Below, piece after piece: positions 19,008 to 28,392 of a stretch of DNA of 30,438 nt. How positions within the stretch are numbered: position 1 is the first letter of the stretch; every line of letters starts with the position of its first letter. The position numbers and the translations under genes are program-made. This stretch comes from Bremia lactucae (taxonomy: Eukaryota > Oomycota > Peronosporomycetes > Peronosporales > Peronosporaceae): the NCBI RefSeq assembly GCF_004359215.1, contig NW_027152029.1, forward strand, positions 1,825,911 through 1,856,348. Reading direction: 5' to 3'. Below the pieces are notes generated by a model. It was not told where the DNA came from. It was given only the letters and a program-made list of their open reading frames with translations, and made no database searches.

Positions 19008-19461
19008 ATGGTTATCAAGTCCATGCGGTATGCGAATAGTGCGGCGCCTTCGGCTGCGGTTCATGCAGCCGCGGGCGACGCATTATTGTCTCTTGCGGCA
19101 GACGCTCTGTCTGCCGTAGTATCATCTTCTCCCGCAACTATAAATGTTGCGGGTGCTCGTGGTGATACACCACTTGAATGCGACTCCTCCTTGGAGGTCG
19201 ACTTTGAATGCGAGTCGGACGAAATGGCCGATTCGGGGACAACAGAACAGTCGCCTGATCATCGTCAGGTGGCTGACTATGAGCCTTGGAATGAGGGGGC
19301 TCATTCGAGTAGACGTGCTGGTAGCATTCGCTACGGCATGTTCAGTTCCGACGATGAGGATGATTCCTCATTGCCAGTACTGTCTCCCGTGCCGTCACCC
19401 ACAAAAAAATTCCTGTGCGTGGTGATGACGATGGCGTAAGCCATCGTAGAACTATATTAAC
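19008..19461 (+). pseudogene. Antisense ORF of the type-B element
   Basis: ATG at 19008 (MVIKSMRYANSA). 143 codons are open to 19439. At an A7 run (about 19402-19408) a slip moves the frame; the alternative reading continues PVRGDDDGVSHRRTIL to a stop near 19461. The protein is Ala/Ser-rich at the N-terminus and then strongly acidic (DFECESDEMAD, SSDDEDDSSLP), so it is probably disordered. It starts about 115 bp inside the LTR/polypurine boundary and runs opposite to the element, exactly like the antisense ORFs at 614 and 18211. The part encoding any helical C-terminal domain is missing because the sequence switches to another element near 19470. Confidence 0.55.
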
Positions 19462-19479
19462 GTATTAAGCTCCTACATA

Positions 19480-19780
19480 TCGTCCATATCCAAGCAAATG
19501 AATGGCTCTTCAGATTCAAACTAACCAAATTTGATTATTAGGGGTAACAAAACCTTACGAGTCGATACGATCGATCCTGTCGCTAGGCGAACTGACACCT
19601 TGCTGTTGCTCTTCGAGTCTTCAAGAACCTTGCGTACGTCGCTTGATTATTCTCCACTGGCCTTAGTCGCGAAGTTGTATGACGCGTCCGAGTCAATCAA
19701 GACCGTCATGGGGTCTTTGTACCCCTTCACCTTAGCGGCAACCACCACCAAGTTTGACCGCACAGCGGTCACAAATACAA
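19480..19780 (-). pseudogene. Aspartic protease of the type-D remnant
   Basis: On the minus strand MTVLIDSDASYNFATKA carries the active-site region at 19680-19697, but the usual DSG reads DSD. KVSVRLATGSIVSTRKV and EEPFICLDMDD follow. Expected continuation into the ILGMPWL segment is missing: the sequence breaks off near 19470. Stops also occur inside. Confidence 0.65.
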
Positions 19781-20060
19781 TAGTGTTACCCCGACACTTG
19801 TTCTCCAGGAAGAGTAGGAAGCAACTTTCCTTCCTTCTTGAGAGCGAGTGACCTCCCAGTAGGACGTTCCGCGTCTACGGGGAGACTTCGTTTCCCGACG
19901 CTACAACGCTCACTACGTTCAGATTTTGATTCATCAAACCAGGCTTGCCATGGACTACCTTTCATGGGTTCTTGGCGTAGTTTCTGCGATAATGCCCAAG
20001 CGCAGTACACCCGAAATAGCGGCCACCGGCCCTTTCATTTCCCCAGCGCGATGCGCCCGT

Positions 20061-20947
20061 TCAGCCGATGGTATATTCATGGGGGTGGGGTCTTCGGCGA
20101 ATTCCGTCGACCCGACGTGGCCATGGGCCGATCTCGTGCAGTGAGTGATCTTTCAGCAAGGCTATGTGCAGAGCTTCGTTGAATGTAGTCGCTTGGCGGC
20201 GAAAGAGTTCAGTGCGAACAGAATCGACTCGGACACCGTCCATGAACACCGTGACCTTTACTTCTTCCGACAACGGAGCCCCGGCCATGGCGGCCTCCAA
20301 ATTTTGGGAACTCCATGACATAGTCCTGTAAGGACCGGTTTCCTTGCTTGCTCCGCAATACATCGACCGATGACGGTAGGCCACGAAGGCAATCTGAAAT
20401 GGCGTTCGCATCTCCTGAGCCATAAACTCCCACGAGGCAAAGTATCCCGGAGTAGACGTCTCTTTGGCCATAGCCCACACCCTTGCCCGACCTCCCAGGT
20501 TCAAAAGGGCAACATCCACTTGAGACCACGCGTCGCGAATCTGGCCTGTGTTTAGCGCAATCTCGATCTCCTGGATCCAGAAGACCAAGCTGTCCACTTC
20601 CTTCCCGTCGAACGTGGAAACGCGGATCTTTAAAGATTTCAAAATATCTGGACGCGGCGTATACGACGCCGGCGTCGAAGAGGCGCCCTGTGCCTCAGCT
20701 CTCACTGCCGTACGTGCGGTATCTTGCGCCGCCGTACTCACGTGAGCAATGAGAGAGGGCTCGTAGCGCTCGCAGAGCTCAACTCGAGCCCCTTGTTGGT
20801 CGGCAGTCAAGGAAGGGAACCCGACGAAAGTCTCCTCGCCTTACAGGATGACCATCCTTTCAAGCGTCGCCCAATGGGCATCGGAAAAGTGAGGATAGTC
20901 CTGCCTGAGATGCATAGAGTCTTCCGGGTCATCCATCCTGAGTGCCA
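20061..20947 (-). pseudogene. gag: Gag of the type-D remnant
   Basis: First ATG at 20947 (MALRMDDPEDSM). A TAA interrupts at about 20842, after which the frame reads cleanly from 20810: FDGKEVDSLVFWIQEIEIAL, ALLNLGGRARVWAM, YFASWEFMAQEM, then a frameshift near 20340-20400, with GNRSLQDYVMEF in a second frame and AAMAGAPLSEEVKVTVFMDGV back in the first. These match the retrotransposon gag core. A CCHC knuckle lies at about 19976-20019 but reads YFGCTALGHYRRNY: both the first and last Cys are Tyr, so it cannot bind zinc normally. Confidence 0.78.
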
Positions 20948-20979
20948 TCCAGATTGCTTCAATCCTTGGCCGCGAGATT

Positions 20980-20996
20980 GACTACAAGAGCTACCA
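20980..20996 (-). other. Primer-binding site of the type-D remnant
   Basis: Two bases from the LTR end, the minus strand reads TGGTAGCTCTTGTAGTC. The same position in element 2 reads TGGTAGCACTCGTAGTC, so both probably use the same tRNA primer. The TGG start is complementary to a tRNA CCA end. Confidence 0.6.
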
Positions 20997-20998
20997 GA

Positions 20999-21279
20999 TG
21001 TGACAGGGTCATACAGTAACTCGCAGAGGAAGTTCTAAGCTGATATATATATATTGGGATCTTTTAGCAATCTAACTACAGTAATAAATCAGGCTACTAA
21101 ATGATACTAATTTAGTACTACTAAATATCCATACTCCGTTAAGGTGCCGATCCGTGCCATTTGGGTCATAACGATAACCCAGCTATATTCCCTGATGTAC
21201 TGATATACATCCCGACTATATGACATAGTCAAAATATCCTTAGTGTGTCAGTACACTAGTCACATGTGACCCCATTACA
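20999..21279 (-). repeat. Type-D LTR (281 bp), 5' LTR of the minus-oriented remnant
   Basis: Bounded by TGTGACAGGG and CCCCATTACA, imperfect inverted termini. Read on the minus strand it starts TGTAATGGGG, ends TGTCACA, and is followed by a primer-binding site, which fixes it as a 5' LTR. A TA-dinucleotide run lies near 21040-21055. No second copy is present in the window. Confidence 0.6.
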
Positions 21280-21370
21280 GTTTGCATCATCGAAGGCTAT
21301 GCATTGGCTATCAAAAGCTCTACAAAAAAAATGTGCGATACTACATTTAAGTGCGGCTTATGAAGGACAT

Positions 21371-21854
21371 TGTAATAGAGCACACATCGATGGAGAACCG
21401 TTGTTTTGGTACATTCACTTTATGGGTAAAATACCCTTATATCCTAATCTAAAATAATTGATTACTTAAATTCCATTTCTTATGTGTAACAAATGTGGTC
21501 GCCGCCAGATATAAATCTAGTGGCCACAATCTTTACTTAAATTAGCTAGGGTAAGGTTTTAGATTAAATAAGTAAATAAAGTGCAGTTCCCCTTTTGATC
21601 TTAAAGCATTAAGTGCCTTCCTAATGCTTGCGCATTGATTTGTAAGAGATAGAAGCCTTTCTCAGGTATATACTATTGAGCACTAATTGCCACTTGGTTA
21701 TACGAACCCCTGAATCCCTCGAACTAAGATTCATTAAGATTTAATAGCTTCTACGACTCCCTGATTTGTTAAACCCATAAGTTTTATAGAAGTAAGAGAC
21801 TCTTTAAGTCTAAAGTCTTCCTCTGACTTTTAGGAGCGAGGTAGCTCCGCTTCA
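21371..21854 (+). repeat. 5' LTR of element 2
   Basis: Starts TGTAATAGAG and ends GCTTCA. Paired with 28393-28874; shared blocks include TTTTGATCTTAAAGC, GAGATAGAAGCCTTTCT and AGTCTTCCTCTGACTT. It is a different family from LTR types A, B and D, although it shares the TGTA start. Preceded by the target duplication GACAT. Confidence 0.9.
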
Positions 21855-21856
21855 CC

Positions 21857-21873
21857 TGGTAGCACTCGTAGTC
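21857..21873 (+). other. Primer-binding site of element 2
   Basis: TGGTAGCACTCGTAGTC begins two bases after the 5' LTR, as expected for a tRNA-primed retroelement. The tRNA species was not identified. Confidence 0.7.
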
Positions 21874-21894
21874 AATCTACGAGCCTTCACTGAA

Positions 21895-22903
21895 ATGGAA
21901 GAGTTTCCAGATCTTTCAGAGGCGCAACGCGCAGCTTATGACAAGCTCAAAACTGTTTTTGGGCTTGAACATGTAGAGTTCATTACATCCTAGGGACCAG
22001 AGGTCCTGCATGCAAGGCTTGAAGCCTTCATGCGATATGAATCCCCCCTGATCGGCCAGATACAAGGTCGCCTTGCGGCATCGATGCCAACCCGGTACAT
22101 CTCTGTACCTGATTCAGAGCCAAAGGCTCGCCCTCTGAATGTCAATATAAAGACATTTGAGGAATAAAATATCCTTTTTTAGAATAAGCAGAGAGAGGTG
22201 TCCATTGACTCCGCCTTGTTCTTAACAGAACGATAAAAGTTGGCTGTGGTCATTCCGAACTCGGAGGTATAGCCATGGAGTGGGCACTATCGTTCTGTAC
22301 GTTTTTAAACGACGCTTTTTCCTCATGGGGGTTGCTGAAGCAGCAATGACTAGAATGTTTGCACCGCCTGATCAGGCTTTTCGCATGCGAGCACGGCTCT
22401 TAGCAACTCGACAGGGCAAACGAACCCCAGATGACTATGTCCAGGAGTTGAGAACTCTCGTTGCATCTATGCATCAAAACCCGGTGCAAGAATTAATTGT
22501 ATTAATAGTTTTTATGCGGGTCTCAATGAAGGCGTTGCCCGGACGGAATTTCTCCGATCCCATCCTGCTACTTTCGTAGAGGCAGGTGCCATAGCGCTAC
22601 GCGCTGCGTTCGACTTAAGTTTGCTTGTGTTAGCTCGCCAGTTTATCGAACAAGCTCTTCGAGCACATGGGTACTATCTAATAGACCGAAACTCATGGAT
22701 CTAATCCTCTTTGAGGAAGGAGAAGAGGCACTTCGGCCTGTGGAACAGCATAAGAATATCCGTAGATGCTATACGTGCGGAAGCACGAAACATTTTTTAC
22801 GTCCGGCCTGTCCCTTACAAAATATGCGTAAAGCTCTAAAGAGCACCAATTCCTACCTATATCATGAATCTGTGACGGTGCGGGAAAATATCGATACCCA
22901 GTA
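21895..22903 (+). pseudogene. gag: Gag of element 2
   Basis: ATG at 21895 (MEEFPDLSEAQRAAYDKL). The frame is interrupted by TAG at about 21991 and later TAA/TAG codons near 22165-22180. It resumes with the gag core (AAMTRMFAPPDQAFRMR, TPDDYVQELRTLVASM) at 22280-22579, shifts frame near 22510, and ends with a knuckle at about 22767-22811: CYTCGSTKHFLRPAC, one residue longer than the usual CX2CX4HX4C. The structure and order are those of Ty3 Gag. It cannot yield a full protein. Confidence 0.78.
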
Positions 22904-23039
22904 GGTGCGGAACTCCCTACTGGGGAAGACCTAGGCTCTGTTGAACCTCTAGGAGGTGAGAGTAAACAGGACCTAGATCCAATTAGCTTGGTGCGAAATG
23001 GCATAGGGCGTGAGTACAAGCCTGGCTTGTTAGTCGCTC

Positions 23040-23360
23040 AAGCGACTGTGAAGGGCTTTGATAAGCCGTAGTCAATTTTTATTGACTCAGGAGCGTCTTG
23101 CAATGATGTTTGCCGTCTTGCCCTCAAAAGAACGACAATACGTTGAGGCGCTTAAAGCGCATGAAAGTGATACAATCACTGTTCGCTTAGCGACTGGGAC
23201 TCGTGTCACTGTTTCTAAGGTTTCATTGAACTGAGGCATAAAGTTTCTGGACTTTGACAGTATGGAACGCTGTCTCGTCCTTGATTTGGATTCAAGTTAT
23301 TATCTCATCCTTGGTATGGCCTGGCTTGAACGCCATGAACCATGAACCGATTGGAGGTCT
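23040..23360 (+). pseudogene. Aspartic protease of element 2
   Basis: IFIDSGASC at 23085-23110 keeps the DSG active-site motif. The rest is broken; a LILGM-AWLERHEP-like segment can be made out at about 23305-23345. It acts in Gag-Pol maturation in intact relatives. Confidence 0.65.
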
Positions 23361-24309
23361 AAGACGTTAGGCGCCACGCGCAATGTTCCTAGCAAAGTTT
23401 TGACGAGTCATGAACCCACCTTTGCTAGGCAACAAAAGCGCTATTGGCGTGGATCATTGACTGATTCGGTCAGTGTTTTAGACATTTGAATATCTGAGTT
23501 AATAAACTCTAATGTTGTAAACATTAATTCTGAGCCCGACTTAGAAGAAGAAAGAAAAACGGCATGTACTCCGTTGAATGACACTCATGGTAATAACGAT
23601 TCACTGAATGCTGGAAGCATTGTTGGCCTAAGCCGAGTCATCAAGGGTGTAGTATCCCAGAGATACGTGGAGTGGCACGTCTATGTCCAACGAGTATGGT
23701 CGGCCGAGGTGGGACCATACTGAGTGTCAATAATTACACTATTGGCGGTTTGCCAGGGAATTTTGGGTCAAACCCTTCTAATGCACGTGAAGCGACACGT
23801 AAACGTTCGCTGGATAAAGAAGTTGAGCTACCTAACTCCTTGTCGGTTGTCGAATTAGACACCATGCCTGATGTAGAATCACTTCAGCCTACAAAATTCG
23901 GGGACGTGAATGTCCCGGCCTCTAAGAGGTGCATTGTCTCTACTTCAAGACAGGGGAGACGCGAAGCGTTTATACTCTCAAAAAGTGATACGAGTGAACG
24001 CTTGTAAATGGTGTAACCGGTAACATTGAGGGAAATATTAGCCTTGAGGCAATCCCTTCGTTACGTGCTCTTTTAGAGCTAGACGAAATGTCTACTGATG
24101 AGTGCGGCCGAGCCTTAAAGGCTGGAACTTATCTGAGCTGGTGGTCATTCGACCAACGATTGAGTTAAGCTCATCGTCACTTTTGGACGAAGCTGTCCTG
24201 GATTACACAGAAGCTGCACTTAGTGCGCGGAGGGAATTATCGTTCCTTTAAGATCCTACAGATCCATTCTATTTCTAAGTTAAGGAATGCCAAGATGTGA
24301 TATGTACCA
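23361..24309 (+). other. Protease-RT linker of element 2
   Basis: No separate gene is supported. An open frame at 23672-24007 (111 codons, polar) is the variable linker. From about 24030 protein-like pieces ([38 protein letters not shown]) occur in different frames, leading up to the RT entry at 24310. Confidence 0.5.
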
Positions 24310-25110
24310 ATGCACCATTAGTTTTATCCCCGGAAAGTGGTGTCCGTCATAAAATTGACTTGGTGTAGTGGCAGCATTAAGCTGATTATAAGCATGTACA
24401 ATGCGCCATTTACAATGCGCCATTTACAATTGGGCTTTTTAACACAAAATGTCGGTGTCTACTGGGGAGATTTGCTCTCTCGTACCAGTCAGCCTCGTGC
24501 TTAGCACGGAAGAAATCGTCAATGACGTCACACTGCTCCCTTGGTAAAGGCCATTGTCTTGTGACACAGTATTTGGTTCCAGGATACCAGCACAAACCCC
24601 CATTCCTAGAAAGGATGTTCTTCAGAACGATATGGTGGGATGTACATGGTGACAGTGATCTTGACTTAGTTGATGATTACTACCAATTGCTTATGCGAGC
24701 TAGCGATATTCCGCTTACAACGGTTAGCACCCCAAGCAGAAATGTTATGGGAGTGGCTGATTATGCCACAAGGGCTTTCCAACGCCCCGGCAGCATTTAA
24801 TTGTCTAGTGACGCAACTGTTTCGCCCTCATCAAGGTTATGCACAGACTTGTTTCGATGACATTTTTGTCCATAGTCGTGCGGAGCAGGGTCGGTCGGAT
24901 ATGGACAACCATTTCGACCATTTGCGAGCAGTGCTCGAGTGTATGCGCACAAAAAAATTGTATGCCAATGCATCTAGATGCATTTTTGGCGCAGACGAAA
25001 TTCCTTTTTTAGGATGCTTCACTGGAAAGTTAGGCTTTAGAACGGATGCCGCTAAGGTAAAAAGCCACAGTAGATTGACCGGTTCCTTAAAACCAAAAGG
25101 ATTTGCGTAA
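24310..25110 (+). pseudogene. Reverse transcriptase of element 2, with an internal inversion
   Basis: Sense pieces: VLSPESGVRHKIDLV at 24321-24365; then, after the inverted block, PAQTPIPRKDVLQN from 24587, DLVDDYYQLLMRASDIPLT, and MPQGLSNAPAAFNCLVTQLF in the 24670-25110 frame. The catalytic loop reads TCFDDIFVHS (YxDD-type, with Cys in place of the usual Tyr, both Asp present). IFGADEIPFLGC closes the domain and LRKWLGLANFLQKYSENYADM follows. At least two frameshifts and stops (TAG within 24655-24670) also disable it. See the separate entry for the inverted segment. Confidence 0.85.
24365..24585 (-). other. Inverted segment inside the RT of element 2
   Basis: Between two sense RT pieces the coding switches to the minus strand: GTKYCVTRQWPLPREQCDVI, DDFFRAKHEA, then in a shifted frame KWRIVHAYNQLNAATTP. 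These are the residues that should join IDLV on the left to AQTPIP on the right, as shown by element 1, which has GTKYCVTRQWPLPKE in sense orientation. The breakpoints carry a 4-bp inverted repeat, TGGT at 24361-24364 and ACCA at 24586-24589. A tandem duplication of a 14-bp unit lies inside at about 24400-24428. Confidence 0.85.
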
Positions 25111-25229
25111 GTGGTTGGGTCTCGCCAATTTTTTACAGAAATATAGCGAAAATTACGCTGATATGGCTGGTTATCATCTAATCTCCTTCATAAGAAAACA
25201 GAATGTTGCTGGACTAGCACCGAATATTA

Positions 25230-25668
25230 TGCTTTTCAAGCAGTTAAGGATATTTTTATCCATGCCCCGATTCTGGCACTGCCGAATCCAAATTGGCCTT
25301 TCAGTGTCGTCTGTGACGCATCAGTTTTTGCCATTGGCAGTGCTCGGTTACATACAGATGCTGATGGGCGCGAACGTGTTATTGCGTTCGAATCTAGACA
25401 TCTTAAAGCTGCGGAAAAGAACAACCCAGTTCATGGCAAAGAGTTCTCGTCAAATTCAGAGTTCATCTGCTCGGCTCTAAGCCGTTTGGGATATATACAG
25501 ATCACGCGTCATTACGCACTGTGACTAAGTTGCCCCATCTCTCACAGCGAATGGCCCGATGGCTATTCTTTTTCGCTGAATACAACTTCGAGATGCATTA
25601 TAAGCCTGGCAAGCAGAATGCTTTGGTCGATGCGTTATCACGCAGGCCGGATTATGAGCTCTCTGTTT
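25230..25668 (+). pseudogene. RNase H of element 2
   Basis: FSVVCDASVFAIGSARL, DADGRERVIAFESRHLKAAE and NPVHGKEF give the RNase H start with its catalytic Asp (25300-25450). After a frameshift, YNFEMHYKPGKQNALVDALS and RRPDYELSV (25570-25668) mark the end. The order matches element 1. Frames change at least twice. Confidence 0.8.
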
Positions 25669-25678
25669 AACGACTATA

Positions 25679-26970
25679 ATGTCGCCTATTACTAAATTAA
25701 TTCGTTCGGCTTGCGCCAAAGATGAACGGTGTGTAGCTCTGCTACGAGCTTTTAAGAACGCTGACTCGAATTTTAAATTGTCGGCGCGTTTGCGTGCAAG
25801 GTTACATCGATTTCCTGTCGATAACGACCTGTTGCATTATTGCACAGACGCTGCGGATCCTCCTCGCGTCGTTGTTACTCATGATGAGGATTTGAAGTGT
25901 CGAATCCTCTATGAGGCACACGATACTGTCCTTCGTGATCATATCGGTAGAAAAAAAAAACCACGGCTCTGTAAGCCAGATTTATTGGTGGCCCAAACTT
26001 TAAACATGGGTCAGCTCATACGTTCGCACACGCAAAACTTCATAACGGGTTAGACCCTCGGCGCATGCTGCTGCGCCACTGGCAAGTCTACCCGTACCTA
26101 TAGGGTGTTGGGAGTCCATTAGTATGGACCTTGGTTTTGGTATATCGCAAGATTCGGCCGGTAACTTTGGCATAGTGGTCTTTGTTGACCGATTGAATAA
26201 AATGGCTCATTTAGCGGCTATGCCGGATACAATTGATAGTGAAGGTACAGCAAGGCTGTTCATCGATCGCGTGTTTCGACAATTTGGTTTGCCAGTGGCA
26301 ATTGCCTCTGATCGGGATCCGCATTTCACGGGTAAAATCTGGAAATCAATTTTCCGAGTGCGTGGCACCAAATTGGAAATCCACCGCGGATTAGCCGCAG
26401 ACGGTCAAACTGAACGTGTCAATCGCGTCATTGATGACTAATTACGCAGTGTGTTTAAACATCAAAGCGCTGGAGCTCAATGCTCCCAGTGGGTGAATTT
26501 GCGTTAACTAACGCTGTCCATATTTCTACAGGCTATACTCCGTTCCATGTTAACGGTCTCACCCACCCACGCGTTCCTTTAACGATACCACTGCGTGGCT
26601 CAGGGCTTGGTGGGGAGAAGTAGCCGATAGGCTTGCTGATATCAGCCCTGTTACCGTTCGGAAACAAGTAAGCGAGTTCCTCGCGACGCGATTTAGTGTC
26701 TTACGACATGTAAGGGACACGATGGCTGATAGCCAAGACAAACGAAAAGAACAAAGAAATACCAAAGGCAGAAGCTGTATTCATTCTTATGTGGTCGGAG
26801 ACCGAGTTACTAAGCGCCAAAATCTACCTACCAACTTGGTTTCCGCGGTCTTCAAGACCAAATTGCGCCCGCGCTTTATTGTACCATTTGCGGTCGTGGC
26901 CAAGAAGGGCCTAGCTTACACGCTACACTTCCTAGCAAGATGCGTACACACCCCGTGTCTTACGTTGGCT
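25679..26970 (+). pseudogene. Integrase of element 2
   Basis: Zinc-finger region at 25870-26050 is degraded (H...H kept in EAHDTVLRDHIGRKK, cysteines not found). The catalytic core at 26124-26441 reads MDLGFGI, VVFVDRLNKMAHLA, ASDRDPHFTGKIW and ADGQTERVNRVIDD, so the Asp, Asp and Glu residues are present. A stop follows at 26439. Downstream pieces near 26840-26960 represent the C-terminal module. It would catalyse strand transfer in intact relatives. Confidence 0.8.
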
Positions 26971-27279
26971 TGCTTAAGCCATATCGGAACTCTTTCCCAC
27001 GTGGACTTAAAGGCGCTTGCGCCGAGACAGGCGGTCGTGCCGCAGATTGCTGCATCTTCACCAGGATGTCCAGCTGGCCCTCTAAACGAGGTTGCTGACG
27101 CTCCAGCATCGAAAGACGGTTCTGAACCGCCTCAAAAGAGCTCTCAATCCGAGCAAGGCTCTCACGAAGAAGTTGCACCTCGTGCTTTGCAGCATCAAAT
27201 GCTTCCATCGAGATTTCGGTCCCCTCCCGCGCTGCTTGATGCGCGAGGGAACCTTCAGTTTCACGTGGATACTTTTAAA
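26960..27279 (-). pseudogene. Antisense coiled-coil frame opposite the element 2 linker
   Basis: A minus-strand frame is open from about 27279, with ATG at 27208, to 26960. It encodes a strongly heptad-like helix (FDAAKHEVQLLRESLARIES, then FEAVQNRLSMLERQQ and LEGQLDILVKMQQ) followed by a Pro/Ala/Ser tail. Element 1 has a coiled-coil frame at the same place. The sense strand also reads as the Pol linker here, so dual coding is not proven. Confidence 0.35.
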
Positions 27280-27433
27280 GCGACGTCGTCGTAAGGGTCA
27301 ATATCAGTATCTGTTAAAGTGGCTGAGTTACCTTTCTTCTGAAAACTTTTGGGAGTTTGAGGTACCTCTTCGGCGAGATTGCCCGTACGCCGTTGACGTT
27401 TTGAGCGCCAAGCTCAGGGTCAACTCGCGTTAA
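27215..27433 (+). pseudogene. Chromodomain at the end of element 2 Pol
   Basis: PPALLDARGNLQFHV at about 27223-27267, then after a frame change KGQYQYLLKWLSYLSSENFW and EFEVPLRRDCP, ending with TAA at 27431-27433. This matches the chromodomain of element 1 in position and motif (aromatic cage and W-E-P-like end, here W-E-F). Its stop overlaps the stop of the antisense ORF on the other strand by four bases (TTAA). Confidence 0.8.
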
Positions 27434-28281
27434 ACGACGATTTTACCACTAGAAGTGGGATTAGGTGGATCTATAGCCTCAGTGCGGCTTCGATCCATGG
27501 CTGCATGGTCAACTGAAGCACTGAAATATCGGCTAGACCTTTCTTCATTTTGTGGCATAAATGCCGAACGTAACTGGCCTTTGACCTTAAGCTTGGCGAA
27601 ATCGAAGCGAAGCTTCCATTCAAAACGAAAATCAGCCACATCCGCAGACTCTCTAATATTCTAAATATTGCGAGGCGGCGAGCCCGATGGACCCAGTTCT
27701 CAAATGAGACTTCGTTTTCACTTCTTGTTTCGTTTGGAAACAAAGCGATCCGAATTTTCCTCACTAAGGTCACTTTAGCCCCACGGGCTTGATCACGTAG
27801 ACGCGTCAGATACTGATCTCGCGTCATAACCTTTGGTGTAAGGTTTTGCTCATGAAGAGCGTCGCGAGCAGCAATCTTTTCTGGCGTCTTCGCCGGGTCA
27901 CCAGTGGTCCAGATGGCCAAACTGGGAGCCGCGATCTCTTTGAGACGCTCTTCCGCACGGAACAGAGTGAATCTGTATTCACCATGAGCTTTAGCTTCGA
28001 CGAGCTTGTCCCTCTATGAGGATTGCCTACTCTGCTCTTCATCGAACGGATTCGTAATGATGTTGGACTCAGGGTCCTGTGTCCTGCTCAATGCAGAAAG
28101 GCATCGGCGTCACCACGTTCTAGGAACCGATTCGGGGCCCGCCGACGTTCATCCGGAGGAGAAGGCGTGTAAGACCAAAGCTTTTTCCCTCATACTCTGA
28201 TAAAGAGTGAGTTTCAAAGTCCACCATTCCCTCATCGTCGAGGAAGGTGCTAAGAGTCTGTGACTCACGCTTGATTGTCAT
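27430..28281 (-). pseudogene. Antisense ORF of element 2
   Basis: ATG at 28281, about 110 bp inside the 3' LTR. The N-terminal piece is acidic (MTIKRESQTLSTFLDDEGMV) and runs 53 codons to a stop. Other frames then continue: a 27471-27920 frame with KTPEKIAARDALHEQNL, TRDQYLTRLRDQARGAKVTL and NEVSFENWVHRARR, and finally a 27430-27639 frame with KLRFDFAKLKVKGQL. Two or three frameshifts separate these pieces. The last motif aligns with RINFARLRVKEIM in the antisense ORF of element 1. It lies between the chromodomain and the 3' LTR on the opposite strand. No known family is recognised; probable DNA- or RNA-binding character from the basic helices is only a guess. Confidence 0.6.
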
Positions 28282-28383
28282 GGGTCAAATGAAAGAAAAA
28301 CACAACCGAACGATTAGCTGTTTGGGTACCAACCTCAAAGAGAAAATGAAGCGAATGTTGTCACCCGGTGTCAACAGTCTGAT

Positions 28384-28392
28384 AGGGGAAGG
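28384..28392 (+). other. Polypurine tract of element 2
   Basis: AGGGGAAGG lies directly before the 3' LTR start TGTAAT at 28393. Confidence 0.7.

Larger units (their letters stand above)
19470..21279 (-). mobile_element. Minus-oriented gag-protease remnant with its own 5' LTR (type D)
   Basis: Read on the minus strand: 5' LTR (21279 to 20999), primer-binding site, gag (from 20947), CCHC knuckle and protease, ending near 19470. RT, RNase H and integrase are absent. The sequence then switches to the 3' end of the type-B element. The two flanking LTRs are different (281 bp versus 442 bp, no shared body), so the 18450-21279 block is a chimera, not a single insertion; no matching target duplication flanks it. 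Confidence 0.65.
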
